A stretch of 64,000 nt of DNA from positions 124,001 through 188,000 of the forward strand of contig NZ_JYJK01000130.1 of assembly GCF_003263785.1 (NCBI RefSeq), in the 5' to 3' direction. Shown here piece after piece: positions 54,164 to 63,652 of this stretch. The translations under genes and the position numbers were made by a program. The DNA is from Vibrio variabilis. Its GTDB lineage: Bacteria > Pseudomonadota > Gammaproteobacteria > Enterobacterales > Vibrionaceae. The notes under the pieces are model-generated. The model worked only from the letters and a program-made list of their open reading frames with translations, was not told where the DNA came from and searched no databases. Every line of letters begins with the position of its first letter. The first letter of the stretch is position 1.

Positions 54164-55696
54164 TTACTGCTGAGGACGCATCGCTGGGAAGAGGATAACG
54201 TCGCGAATGGTGTGCGTATTAGTAAATAGCATCGCTAGACGATCGATACCAATACCTTGACCCGCTGTTGGCGGTAGGCCGTGCTCTAGTGCAGTAATGT
54301 AGTCGGCATCGTAGTACATCGCTTCATCATCACCCGCATCTTTCGCATCCATCTGTGCTTTGAAGCGTGCGTCTTGGTCTTCTGCATCGTTAAGCTCAGA
54401 GAAGCCGTTCGCCACTTCACGACCACCAATGAAGAACTCAAAGCGATCAGTGAAGAATGGGTTGTCATCGCTGCGACGCGCCAGTGGAGAGATATCTGCT
54501 GGGTAGCCAGTGATGAACGTTGGCTGGATGAGCTGAGGCTCAGCCGTCTCACCAAAGATCTCTTCAAGAAGCTGACCACATGTCCAGAACGTCTCAACCT
54601 CAACGTGTACAGATTTCGCAATTGCAACCATCTTGTCACGGTTAGTGAGGTCTTCTTCTGTTAGCGCTTGGATTTCAGCGTGATCAGGGTTGTAGTGTTT
54701 GATCGCTTCAAACATACTCATGCGAGCGTATGTGCCACCAAACTCAACCATTTCATCGCCGTAAGGCATTGACGTTGAACCTAGAACATCCATCGCTACC
54801 GTGCTTAGCATCTCTTCAGTGAGATCCATCAGATCTTTGTAGTCCGCGTACGCTTGGTAGAATTCCATCATTGTGAATTCTGGGTTGTGACGTGGCGATA
54901 GACCTTCGTTACGGAAGTTACGGTTAATCTCGAATACGCGATCAAAGCCACCTACCACTAGACGTTTTAGGTAAAGCTCTGGTGCAACGCGTAGGTACAT
55001 GTCGATATCAAGCGCGTTGTGGTGCGTGATAAATGGACGCGCAGTCGCACCGCCAGGAATTACGTGCATCATTGGCGTTTCAACTTCTAGGTAGCCTTTC
55101 GAGCTCATGAAGTTACGAATTGCCGATACTAGCTTAGAGCGAATGATGAACGCGTGACGAGAGTCTTCGTTAACGATTAGGTCAACGTAACGCTGACGGT
55201 AACGCATCTCTTGGTCAGTGAGACCATGGAACTTCTCTGGTAGTGGACGAAGTGCTTTGGTTAGCAACTCGTACTCTTCCATATTCACGTAAAGATCGCC
55301 TTTACCAGACTTGTGCAGTGCACCTTTCACACCGATGATGTCACCGATATCAAGGCCTTGGTATTTCTCTTTTAGCTCTTTTTGAACATCTTTTGCGGCG
55401 TATGCTTGGATACGACCTGACGTTTCTTGAATCGCTAGGAATGGACCACGCTTAGCCATAACACGGCCTGCAATTGCCACTACGTGGTTTAGCTCTTCTA
55501 GTTCTTCTTTCGTCTTCTCACCAAATTCCGCTTGAAGGTCGCCCGCTAAGTGCTCACGACGGAAATCATTTGGGTGGCCGTTCGCTTTGCAGCTTTTACG
55601 GATATGATCCAGTTTTGCGCGGCGCTCAGCGATTAGCTTATTTTCTTCAGGTGAATAGGCTTCTTGTGCGTTTTCGTTTTGAACAGCATCAGTCAT
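54164..55696 (-). CDS. lysS: Lysyl-tRNA synthetase (class II)
   Basis: LysRS charges tRNA-Lys. The 510-residue product has an N-terminal OB-fold anticodon-binding domain (VAIAGRVMAKRGPFLAIQETSGRIQ, about 68-92) and the class II catalytic core: motif 2 RVFEINRNFRNEGLSPRHNPEF (about 258-279) and motif 3 GIGIDRLAMLFT near the end (about 480-491). A tail LPPTAGQGIG is typical of LysS. It lies 36 bases downstream of prfB, the E. coli prfB-lysS pair. Confidence 0.97.
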   Translation of the reverse strand: MTDAVQNENAQEAYSPEENKLIAERRAKLDHIRKSCKANGHPNDFRREHLAGDLQAEFGEKTKEELEELNHVVAIAGRVMAKRGPFLAIQETSGRIQAYAAKDVQKELKEKYQGLDIGDIIGVKGALHKSGKGDLYVNMEEYELLTKALRPLPEKFHGLTDQEMRYRQRYVDLIVNEDSRHAFIIRSKLVSAIRNFMSSKGYLEVETPMMHVIPGGATARPFITHHNALDIDMYLRVAPELYLKRLVVGGFDRVFEINRNFRNEGLSPRHNPEFTMMEFYQAYADYKDLMDLTEEMLSTVAMDVLGSTSMPYGDEMVEFGGTYARMSMFEAIKHYNPDHAEIQALTEEDLTNRDKMVAIAKSVHVEVETFWTCGQLLEEIFGETAEPQLIQPTFITGYPADISPLARRSDDNPFFTDRFEFFIGGREVANGFSELNDAEDQDARFKAQMDAKDAGDDEAMYYDADYITALEHGLPPTAGQGIGIDRLAMLFTNTHTIRDVILFPAMRPQQ

Positions 55697-55732
55697 TTTT
55701 CGATGTATCCTGTTTTAAAAGTGGTGAAAAGC

Positions 55733-56831
55733 TTACAGGCCTGATTTTAGGCTAGCTTCGATAAATTTGTCCAAGTCGCCATCAAGAACCGCTTGAGTGT
55801 TGCGGTTTTCAATGCCAGTACGCAAGTCTTTAATGCGTGAATCATCAAGTACGTAAGAGCGAATTTGGCTGCCCCAACCGATGTCAGATTTCGCATCTTC
55901 GTTCGCTTGCTTCTCTGCATTTTGCTTTTGCAGTTCATGCTCGAACAGTTTTGCACGCAGCTGTTTCATCGCTTGGTCTTTGTTTTTATGCTGAGAACGA
56001 TCGTTCTGGCACTGAACCACGATGTTCGTTGGAACGTGAGTAATACGAACCGCAGATTCCGTGGTGTTAACGTGCTGACCACCCGCACCAGATGCGCGGT
56101 AAACGTCGATACGAAGATCAGACGGGTTGATCTCGATATCAATGTTGTCATCAATCTCTGGATACACAAACGCAGACGCAAATGAAGTGTGACGACGGCC
56201 GCTTGAGTCAAATGGTGACTTACGAACTAGACGGTGAACACCTGTCTCTGTACGCAGCCAACCATAAGCATACTCGCCCGATACCTTCACAGTCGCGCCT
56301 TTAAGGCCTGCCACTTCACCTTCTGATACTTCGATGATTTCTGTCTTGAAGCCTTTCGCTTCAGCCCAACGAAGATACATACGTAGCATCATGTTAGTCC
56401 AGTCTTGCGCTTCGGTACCACCAGAGCCCGATTGCAAGTCGATGTAGCAATCTGACGCATCGTGATCACCGGCGAACATACGGCGGAACTCAAGCTTCTC
56501 TAGCTTGGCTTCCAGTTCAGCAAGTTCTGGTTCAATTTCATCGAAGGTTTCTTGGTCTTCTTCTTCAACCGCAAGCTCAAGAAGACCGTCTACGTCTTCT
56601 ACACCTTGGTCAAGAAGATCAATGGTTTCAACAACCGCTTCCAGTGAGGCACGTTCTTTACCGAGTGCTTGCGCACGCTCAGGCTCGTTCCATACATTCG
56701 GTTGTTCAAGTTCTGCGTTGACTTCTTCTAGACGCTCTTTCTTAGCGTCATAGTCAAAGATACCCCCTCAGGATATTTGTGCGTTCAGACACATCCTGTA
56801 GGCGGTTTTTGATAGGATTGATTTCAAACAT
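55733..56831 (-). CDS. prfB: Peptide chain release factor 2 (programmed +1 frameshift)
   Basis: RF2 terminates translation at UGA and UAA. The ATG at 56829-56831 starts a 23-codon frame ending in an in-frame UGA (56754-56756). The known recoding site is intact: AGGGGG (56763-56768) three bases ahead of CUU-UGA-C (CUU at 56757-56759). A +1 slip continues into DYDAKKERLEE and a total of about 365 residues. The stop-codon-recognition SPF motif (KSPFDSSGRRHTSF) and the GGQ peptidyl-hydrolysis motif (SGAGGQHVNTTES) are present. Unlike the other breaks in this window, this is genuine autoregulation. Confidence 0.97.
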
Positions 56832-56935
56832 ATTTGCTCAGCATTTATGAGTAGAATTTAACCGCAGAATTCTACTCAAAAATGTGACGAAGATACAGGA
56901 AAATATCGATTTTCCTTGACCGAAATATTAAGCCC

Positions 56936-58674
56936 CTAGCGAGGCTCAATATGGTCGACCATCAGTTGCAGCGACTGGTTTCCACGAAACTCGTTAATAT
57001 CCAGTTTGTAAGCGAGAGTGACCGTTTTCACCGAGGCATCTGGCCAGCGGCGCAGATCCACGTTAAAGGCGATCGCATCCAGCATAATGTTGGTGCCAAA
57101 CCCTTTGTGCATCGGCTCAACCATCAGCTTGAGGTGTTTTTCACCCACCAACTTTTGATGCAGCACTTTAAACTCACCATCAAACACAGGATCGGGGAAC
57201 GCTTGCCCCCAAGGACCTCCAGCACGGATCTGCTCTGCTGTATGCATGGAAAACTCTTCCGGCATTAACTCGCCATCTGACAAGATAATCCCTTTTAGCG
57301 CGGTATCACCTAGCTCTTCACGCACCACCTCATCAAACAGCTTACTAAAGCGCTCAAAGTCTTTTTCCATAATAGTAAGACCGGCTGCCATCGCGTGACC
57401 ACCAAACTTCAAAATCAACCCCGGGTTCTGGGTATCAATACGGTCAAGGGCATCGCGCATATGCAGGCCTTGGATAGAGCGACAAGAGCCTTTGATCGTC
57501 CCTTCACCACCATCGGCAAACGCAATCACCGGACGGTGGAATTTGTCTTTGATACGCGAGGCCAAAATACCAATCACACCTTGGTGCCAGTCACGCTGGA
57601 ACAGCGCTAGACCATAGGGCAGCGCCGCCTTATCGCTAATTTGCAAGCGCTCACAAAATGCCAATGCCTCTTGCTTCATGCCTTCTTCGATGTCTTTACG
57701 TGTCTGGTTAAGTCCATCAAGCTCACTGGCCATACGACGAGCAGCGTGGATGTTATCCGACATTAAAAGCTCAACACCGAACGACATATCATCCAAACGA
57801 CCTGCCGCATTGATTCTTGGACCCAGTGCAAAGCCAAAATCGGATGCCACCAGCTTTCTTGCATCGCGCTTAGCGATTTCAATCAAAGCTTGAATGCCGG
57901 GTCTGGCTTTGCCTGCTCGAATTCGCTGTAAGCCTTGGTGCACTAATATGCGGTTGTTCTCATCCAAAGCCACCACATCGGCAACGGTACCGAGCGCCAC
58001 CAAATCAATCAGCTCCATCAGTTTTGGCTCAGCCATACCTTGCTCGGCGAACCAATTGCGCTTTCTCATATAAACGCAAAGTGCCATCATCAGATAAAAT
58101 GCAACGCCAACACCGGCAAGTGCTTTCGATGGAAACCCACACTCGTTGAGATTGGGGTTGACCATGGCATCCACATTCGGCAGCTCAGAACCTGGTAAGT
58201 GGTGGTCAGTCACCAACACCTTGATGTTATTGTCTTTGGCGTACTGCACCCCGGAAATCGAAGAGACACCATTATCAACGGTCATGATGACTTCAGCGCC
58301 AATCTCGATAGCTTGATCAACCACCTCAGGCTTAGGCCATAGCCATCTTCAAAACGGTTAGGCACTAAATAGTCCACATTGCGGCTGCCTAGCATTCGAA
58401 GAGCCAACACAGAAAGCGCAGAACTCGTTGCACCATCAGCATCAAAGTCACCGACGACAATAATGCGTTTTTGCTGCTCAATCGCCTCAAACAGCAGCTC
58501 AACAGCGGCGTCAATGCCTGCTAGCTGTTGGTAGGAGTGCAGCCCTTTGGCCGCTTTTTCCAATTGAGCAACATCACTGACGCCACGGCTGATGTACAGA
58601 CGGCGTAGCAAAGCAGGAATAGAGTCAGGAAGTATCGAAATATCGACATCAGGACGGCGTTGGATTTCTATCAT
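56936..58674 (-). CDS. recJ: Single-stranded-DNA exonuclease RecJ (apparent frameshift)
   Basis: RecJ is the 5'-3' ssDNA exonuclease of RecF-pathway recombination and mismatch repair. The DHH superfamily motifs are present: VVGDFDADGATSSAL (about 70-84), DNGVSS, and VTDHHLPGSELP. The frame is interrupted near 58329, where coding AGCCTGAGG should be AGCCCTGAGG (GYGLSPEVVDQA). Restored length is about 579 residues (E. coli 577). The ATG at 58672-58674 is chosen; a TTG three codons earlier is possible. It lies upstream of prfB and downstream of dsbC, the conserved xerD-dsbC-recJ-prfB-lysS order. Confidence 0.95.
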
Positions 58675-58712
58675 AAAGTGCAATGGGCCTTAAAAGGCCC
58701 CAATCCTAATCG

Positions 58713-59507
58713 TTATTGAATTTGTTGAAGACGCTTTAGAAGATCAGCAGGAGGAAGGTAGCCACCGACCATTTCACCATTTGGTAGGAAGATTGCTGGC
58801 GTGCCACTGATACCTAGCTCGCGTCCAAGCTCGTAGTGTTTAGCTACGGTCTCTTGGCACTGCTTCAGATCACCATCAAACACCGCTTCTTTGCGGTTAA
58901 CTTTCGCATCGTGCATCGCGTCTGCTGGATTTTCTGAACACCAGATTTTCGCCATTTGATCAGCCACCGAGCCTGTCGCGCCTTGTCGTGGGTAAGCAAG
59001 GTAGCGCACCGTAATTCCAAGGTCGTTGTATTGTTCCATTTGGCTGTGCAGTCTCACGCAGTAGCCACACGTAATATCAGTGAATACCGTCACTACGTAC
59101 TTCTCGTCTTTTGCTTTGTATTCGATGACTGTGTCAGCAAAAGAGGCAATTTTTTCCGCATTGATTGGCGCTTGGCGCTCAGCAATCACGTCTTTGTAAT
59201 TGCCGTCAGCATCAATCGAGTACAAGGTACCAGCAATAAAATGATCACCAGATGGTGATGCGAACAAGATACCGCCAGGAGTACGAACTTCTACCAGACC
59301 CGCAATATCTGAAGCCACGACTTCTGATACCTCAATGCCGATTTTGGCAAATCGTTCACGGATGGCCGCTTCGTCTGCTGTGCTGCTTACCGCCGCCGCT
59401 TCAACGACAGGTGCTGGTGTTACTTGGCTTGGTTGAGATTCTTCTGCACCGCAAGCCGTCACGAAAAATGGCAGAGAAAGTAGAGTTAAGCGGCGTAATA
59501 CGCTCAT
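58713..59507 (-). CDS. dsbC: Thiol:disulfide interchange protein DsbC with possible lipobox
   Basis: DsbC is the periplasmic disulfide isomerase. The 264-residue product from the ATG at 59505-59507 (AAGGTG ribosome-binding site) has the active site TDITCGYC (CGYC at about 147-150) in a thioredoxin fold, a cis-proline loop (GISGTPAIFLPNG) and an N-terminal dimerisation domain (IRERFAKIGIEV). The signal peptide ends in FFVTAC, which fits a lipobox (Cys near 19), followed by a Pro/Ala linker. It may therefore be membrane-anchored, unlike soluble E. coli DsbC. It lies between xerD and recJ. Confidence 0.94.
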   Translation of the reverse strand: MSVLRRLTLLSLPFFVTACGAEESQPSQVTPAPVVEAAAVSSTADEAAIRERFAKIGIEVSEVVASDIAGLVEVRTPGGILFASPSGDHFIAGTLYSIDADGNYKDVIAERQAPINAEKIASFADTVIEYKAKDEKYVVTVFTDITCGYCVRLHSQMEQYNDLGITVRYLAYPRQGATGSVADQMAKIWCSENPADAMHDAKVNRKEAVFDGDLKQCQETVAKHYELGRELGISGTPAIFLPNGEMVGGYLPPADLLKRLQQIQ

Positions 59508-59537
59508 TAAAATCACCTTTGTATAGAAAACGTTAAA

Positions 59538-60445
59538 TTAAGCCTTGGATGATGCTGGCTATGAATGTTCTTCAATCGTTCAGTTGCTACGTGAGTATAA
59601 ATTTGTGTCGTGGATAAGTCACTATGCCCTAGCAACATCTGTACGACACGCAGGTCTGCACCATAGTTCAATAGGTGCGTCGCAAAAGCGTGTCTTAATA
59701 CGTGTGGCGACAATAACTCGGTATCGATATCAGCCAACACAGCATAGAACTTAATACGGTGCCAAAAGGTTTGTCGAGTCATCTGCTTGGCGCGTTTACT
59801 TGGAAACACAACATCTGAGGTTTTCTCACCAAGCAGCTGCGGGCGACCTTTATCGATAAACTCAGAGATCCAATCAATGGCGTTCTCGCCCATAGGCACT
59901 AAGCGCTCTTTGTTGCCTTTACCAACAACGCGCACCACGCCCTGTCTGAGGCTAATGTTTTCCATCGTCAGGCTCACAAGCTCTGTAACACGAAGGCCTG
60001 TAGCGTAAAGAAGTTCTAGCATCGCTTTGTCGCGAAGCTCTATTGGATCGTTCGGATCGGGCGCATCAAGGAGCGCCGTCACTTGATCTTCGGTTAAATC
60101 TTTCGGTAGTCGCTTGGGAAGTTTGGGGCTCACCAATAGTGCAGTCGGATCATCCGAGCGCAGTTTTTCTCGGTGCAGATATTGGAACAATCGACGGATC
60201 GCAGACAGCATTCTCGCTCTGGAGCTATGCTGGTAGTTTTGATCCGCCAACCAGCTTTGATACTCCTGCAAGCCCGCTAAACTAATAAAATCCAGTTTAT
60301 AGTTGTGCTCATGCATCCATTTCAACAACTTCACCAAATCATTTCGATAAGACGCCAAGGTGTTTTCTGACAACCCTCGCTCCATCCACATGGAGTCGAG
60401 AAATTGCTCCACTAAGCCCTGATCTTGGATATTGACGTCGCTCAC
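59538..60445 (-). CDS. xerD: Site-specific tyrosine recombinase XerD
   Basis: XerD with XerC resolves chromosome dimers at dif; in Vibrio it also serves phage integration at dif. The GTG at 60443-60445 has AGAGG 6 bases ahead. Catalytic residues: Arg in ATGLRVTEL, HVLRHAFATHLL (HxxR), LGHSDLSTTQIYTHV (His and nucleophile Tyr). As written, the ORF continues to 59513 with a 9-residue odd tail (LNLTFSIQR). Restoring one G at 59543-59544 gives the family ending HHPRA and a stop at 59538. The residue set is complete. Confidence 0.93.
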
Positions 60446-60603
60446 GACTACCTCTTGGATGTTTATACAGTACTTTGAACAGAGTAAGCGAGAAAAAACC
60501 AGATTGCCATAAAAAACCACCACCTAGCGAATAAGCGCTGCAAAGATGGTCGAATTCAGAGTAGAATCTTGGCCAATCATCACAACCAAGATACAGTGAA
60601 GTT

Positions 60604-61122
60604 ATGAAAATAGGCTTATTTTACGGCTCGTCCACCTGCTACACCGAGATGGCTGCAGAGAAAATCCGCGACATCATCGGCCCTGATATCGTCGACATCT
60701 TCAACGTAAAAGAGACACCTATTACCAAGATGAGCGAATACGACCTGCTCATCTTAGGCATTTCCACTTGGGATTTTGGTGAACTCCAGGAAGACTGGGG
60801 CGCAATTTGGGATCAAATCTCCGGTGTATCACTTAATGATAAAGTCGTCGCTCTGTTCGGGTTAGGCGATCAGGAAGGCTATGGCGAATGGTATCTCGAT
60901 GCCATGGGCATGCTACACGACGAGCTTAAACCAACCGGCGCGCAATTCATTGGGTACTGGAATAACCAAGGCTACGAATTTGAAGCGTCAAAAGCACTCA
61001 CCGAAGATGGCAGTCAGTTTGTCGGTCTTGCTTTGGATGAAGACTCTCAATACGAGCTCAGCGACGAGCGCATTGCAAGCTGGGTTGAGCAGATCCTTGT
61101 TGAGTATCAGCAAACGCTTTGA
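60604..61122 (+). CDS. fldB: Flavodoxin 2
   Basis: A 172-residue long-chain flavodoxin, an FMN electron carrier of the FldB subgroup. The FMN phosphate loop GSSTCYTEMAAE (about 8-19) departs from the usual TGxTG form of FldA (TGTTEDVA-like), as FldB does. The isoalloxazine-side loops are LILGISTWDFGELQEDW (about 57-73) and FGLGDQEGYGEW. It is divergent from xerD, the E. coli fldB-xerD arrangement. FldB is oxidative-stress induced in E. coli; no SoxS site was looked for in detail here. Confidence 0.93.
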   Translation: MKIGLFYGSSTCYTEMAAEKIRDIIGPDIVDIFNVKETPITKMSEYDLLILGISTWDFGELQEDWGAIWDQISGVSLNDKVVALFGLGDQEGYGEWYLDAMGMLHDELKPTGAQFIGYWNNQGYEFEASKALTEDGSQFVGLALDEDSQYELSDERIASWVEQILVEYQQTL

Positions 61123-61145
61123 TGCTGACAAAGAAAAAATACCTA

Positions 61146-61181
61146 AACAAACGGCGCCTATCAAGCGCCGTTTTTCGTTTT
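61146..61181 (+). terminator. Rho-independent terminator of fldB
   Basis: ACGGCGC / GCGCCGT stem (61151-61157, 61165-61171) followed by TTTTTCGTTTTTTT. Confidence 0.88.
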
Positions 61182-61223
61182 TTTGCAGTCTTACTGGCAG
61201 ACTTTTTCTATTAGCATGCTCTA

Positions 61224-62534
61224 CTAGGCAGCTTCTTGCTCTAGACTTTGGTCACTTCGACCAATAAAGCACATGCAAACAATTGCACCAAATGTAGGCA
61301 TTACCCAACCCATGCCCACACTAAACAGTGGCAATGCGTTGAATGCAGACACATCAATACCCGCTACTTTCGCAGCATCGATCATGGCAAATGCCAGTGA
61401 TACTAAGATAACCACGCGGTAAGCAAGTTTCGGGTTCGCTAGGTACTTGCGAGTAAATGTCAAAGCGACTAGCGCAATCGCTACTGGGTATAGTGCAAAC
61501 AGTACCGGAACCGATAGTGAGATAAGCTGTGCCAAACCAACGTTTGCTACAACAGCACATGCCACACCAATGATCACAACCCACTTCTGGTAGCTGATAG
61601 ATGTGAGTGAGCTGAAGTAATCAGAACACGCTGAGATCAGACCGATCGCCGTCGTCAAACACGCGAGCAATACAATCACAGAAAGTACGATTTGCCCGTA
61701 TGGACCAAACAAGGCTTGTACGTATTGGCTTAAGATAGCACCGCCGTTGTCAGCACCTGCTGCAACCGTCGCGCTTGTCGCACCTAGGTAGAACAGTGAG
61801 ATGTAGACAAATGCAAGACCTGCTGCTGCAATGAATGCCGCGCTAATTAGGTACTTAGTCGTTGCTGCTTGCTCAGTGATGCCTTTCTTACGCAGTGCAT
61901 CCACAATCAACATACCAAACATCAAAGAGCCGAAGGTGTCCATGGTGTTGTAACCTTCAAGGAAGCCTTTGGTCAGAGGCTGACTTAGGTACTCTCCAAC
62001 TGGAGTAATCATCTCACCTTGTGGGTCAATGAATACCGCACCAGCAAGAACAATGAGGCCAACAAACAGAACAGGCGTAAGCACCTTGCCGATCACATCA
62101 ATCAGTTTGCCTTGCGACCAAGCAAATGACATAGCAACAGCAAAAAACAGGATTGAGAAAATCGTTAGGTGGACTTGGGCGGCGTCAGCGAAGAATGGGC
62201 GAATCGCCATTTCATAGGCGACTAGACCGGTACGAGGCGCAGCGAATGCAGGGCCGATAATAATAAAGATCAGTACCGCAATCAGCGTCGCCGCTTTCTT
62301 TGGCAAATCTTTTGTCAGGTGCTCCCAAGAGCCTCCTGCCACTGCAACAGCAATAATGGTAATAAGAGGAAGACCTACTGCAGTGAGAAGAAAACCAGTC
62401 ATTGCTGGGAGCAAGTTCTCACCCGCTAATTGACCCGCTAGTGGTGGAAAGATGATGTTGCCAGCACCAAGGAAAAACGCAAACAGCATAAAGCCGACTG
62501 CTATAATATCTGTTGTTTTTAACGTCTGTTTCAC
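61224..62534 (-). CDS. brnQ: Branched-chain amino acid:cation symporter BrnQ
   Basis: A 436-residue inner-membrane LIVCS-family symporter that takes up leucine, isoleucine and valine with Na+ or H+. About 12 membrane helices; the family start KQTLKTTDIIAVGFMLFAFFLGAGNIIFPP is clear and a GAGN unwound helix follows. The GTG at 62532-62534 has AAGGGC 7 bases ahead; an upstream ATG adds a non-conserved 31-residue leader. It is convergent with fldB. Confidence 0.93.
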   Translation of the reverse strand: MKQTLKTTDIIAVGFMLFAFFLGAGNIIFPPLAGQLAGENLLPAMTGFLLTAVGLPLITIIAVAVAGGSWEHLTKDLPKKAATLIAVLIFIIIGPAFAAPRTGLVAYEMAIRPFFADAAQVHLTIFSILFFAVAMSFAWSQGKLIDVIGKVLTPVLFVGLIVLAGAVFIDPQGEMITPVGEYLSQPLTKGFLEGYNTMDTFGSLMFGMLIVDALRKKGITEQAATTKYLISAAFIAAAGLAFVYISLFYLGATSATVAAGADNGGAILSQYVQALFGPYGQIVLSVIVLLACLTTAIGLISACSDYFSSLTSISYQKWVVIIGVACAVVANVGLAQLISLSVPVLFALYPVAIALVALTFTRKYLANPKLAYRVVILVSLAFAMIDAAKVAGIDVSAFNALPLFSVGMGWVMPTFGAIVCMCFIGRSDQSLEQEAA

Positions 62535-62830
62535 AGATATGCCCTTACTTGTTATGTTGTGTTTCTGTAGAAGGAATCTTGGTTCCCTCGTAAAATAAGG
62601 CGGGCATGATGACGAATCACTAGTCAATAAGCAATAGATATAGATATAAACACTATATAAATTTGTTTAATTGAATTAAAAGCAGTTTGAATAACTAGAC
62701 TGACAAATAAAAGCGGAATTTTATCTCGATCATTTTCTTACACACATCGCTTACATGCAGAACATATCACTACTCAAAAATTTAACACTAGTACCTATCA
62801 CTAAAAAGCAAACGATTAACAAGATAACTT

Positions 62831-63553
62831 ATGACTAGTAGCACATCAAAAACGAAAGGCTTTCAATTCAAACAGTTCGCCATTCTCGATGGTCACTCAG
62901 GGATGCCTGTCAGCACCGATGGCGTACTTCTGGGTGCGTGGGCACAATATTCCAGCGCCGAGCGACTGCTCGATATCGGTACTGGTACAGGCCTTCTAGC
63001 CTTGATGAGTGCGCAGCGCTTTCAAACTGCCGCGATAACAGCGATCGATATCGACAGCACGGCGATTAATGACGCCAAACGCAACTTTGCGGAAACTGGA
63101 TGGAGTGAGCGTCTAACTCTGCTTCAAGGAGATATATTAAAGCAGAGCTTTAGCGAGCGCTTTACTGGGATCATTTGCAACCCACCCTACTTCAATAGCG
63201 GTGAAGTCGCGCACAATGCTCAGCGAGCGACCGCCAGACACACCCATACCCTAGCTCATGAGCAATTACTAGAACGCTGCCAAACCTTGCTTACAGAAGA
63301 GGGGCAAGCCAGCTTTGTCCTACCAACACCAGAAGGTGAGCAGTTCATCGCAATGGCTAAGCAACAGGGTTGGCATTTAACACGTCTATGTCGAGTGCAA
63401 ACTACCCCTAAAAAGCCTTGTCACCGTCTGCTGTTCACCTTAAGTAAAGTATTTGAAGCGTGTAGAGAGGAGCATTTGGTTATCCATGGTGACGCCGGTG
63501 GATATTCTGCGGACTTTATTACTCTAACTAAAGACTTTTACCTTAAAATGTAA
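62831..63553 (+). CDS. trmN: tRNA1(Val) adenine-37 N6-methyltransferase TrmN6
   Basis: YfiC/TrmN6 uses SAM to methylate N6 of A37 in tRNA1(Val). The 240-residue product has the SAM motif LLDIGTGTGLLALM (about 51-64) and the amino-methyltransferase motif NPPYFNSG (about 117-124). The opening KGFQFKQFAI and the HHS-type DGHSGMPVSTDGVLLGAW are typical. It lies next to srmB, as in E. coli, but here both read rightward. The 203-base gap before it is AT-rich with no other feature seen. Confidence 0.93.
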   Translation: MTSSTSKTKGFQFKQFAILDGHSGMPVSTDGVLLGAWAQYSSAERLLDIGTGTGLLALMSAQRFQTAAITAIDIDSTAINDAKRNFAETGWSERLTLLQGDILKQSFSERFTGIICNPPYFNSGEVAHNAQRATARHTHTLAHEQLLERCQTLLTEEGQASFVLPTPEGEQFIAMAKQQGWHLTRLCRVQTTPKKPCHRLLFTLSKVFEACREEHLVIHGDAGGYSADFITLTKDFYLKM

Positions 63554-63575
63554 GTGCGCCGCGCGTTCGTTTGAG

Positions 63576-63581
63576 TATAAT
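63576..63581 (+). promoter_or_regulatory. Candidate -10 of the srmB promoter
   Basis: A perfect TATAAT in the 99-base trmN-srmB gap, 71 bases ahead of the srmB GTG. The -35 at 17-base spacing is poor. Confidence 0.5.
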
Positions 63582-63652
63582 AGCCGCCCTACTTTTTCCC
63601 TGTTTGATGTTTTTTTGTTCAGGGTTAACCTACGTCTTGTGGAGACACTATA

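Noticed and set aside
59513..59537. Extended XerD C-terminus LNLTFSIQR as a species-specific tail
   Set aside because: One restored G gives the conserved ending HHPRA and a stop, consistent with the other indels in the window.
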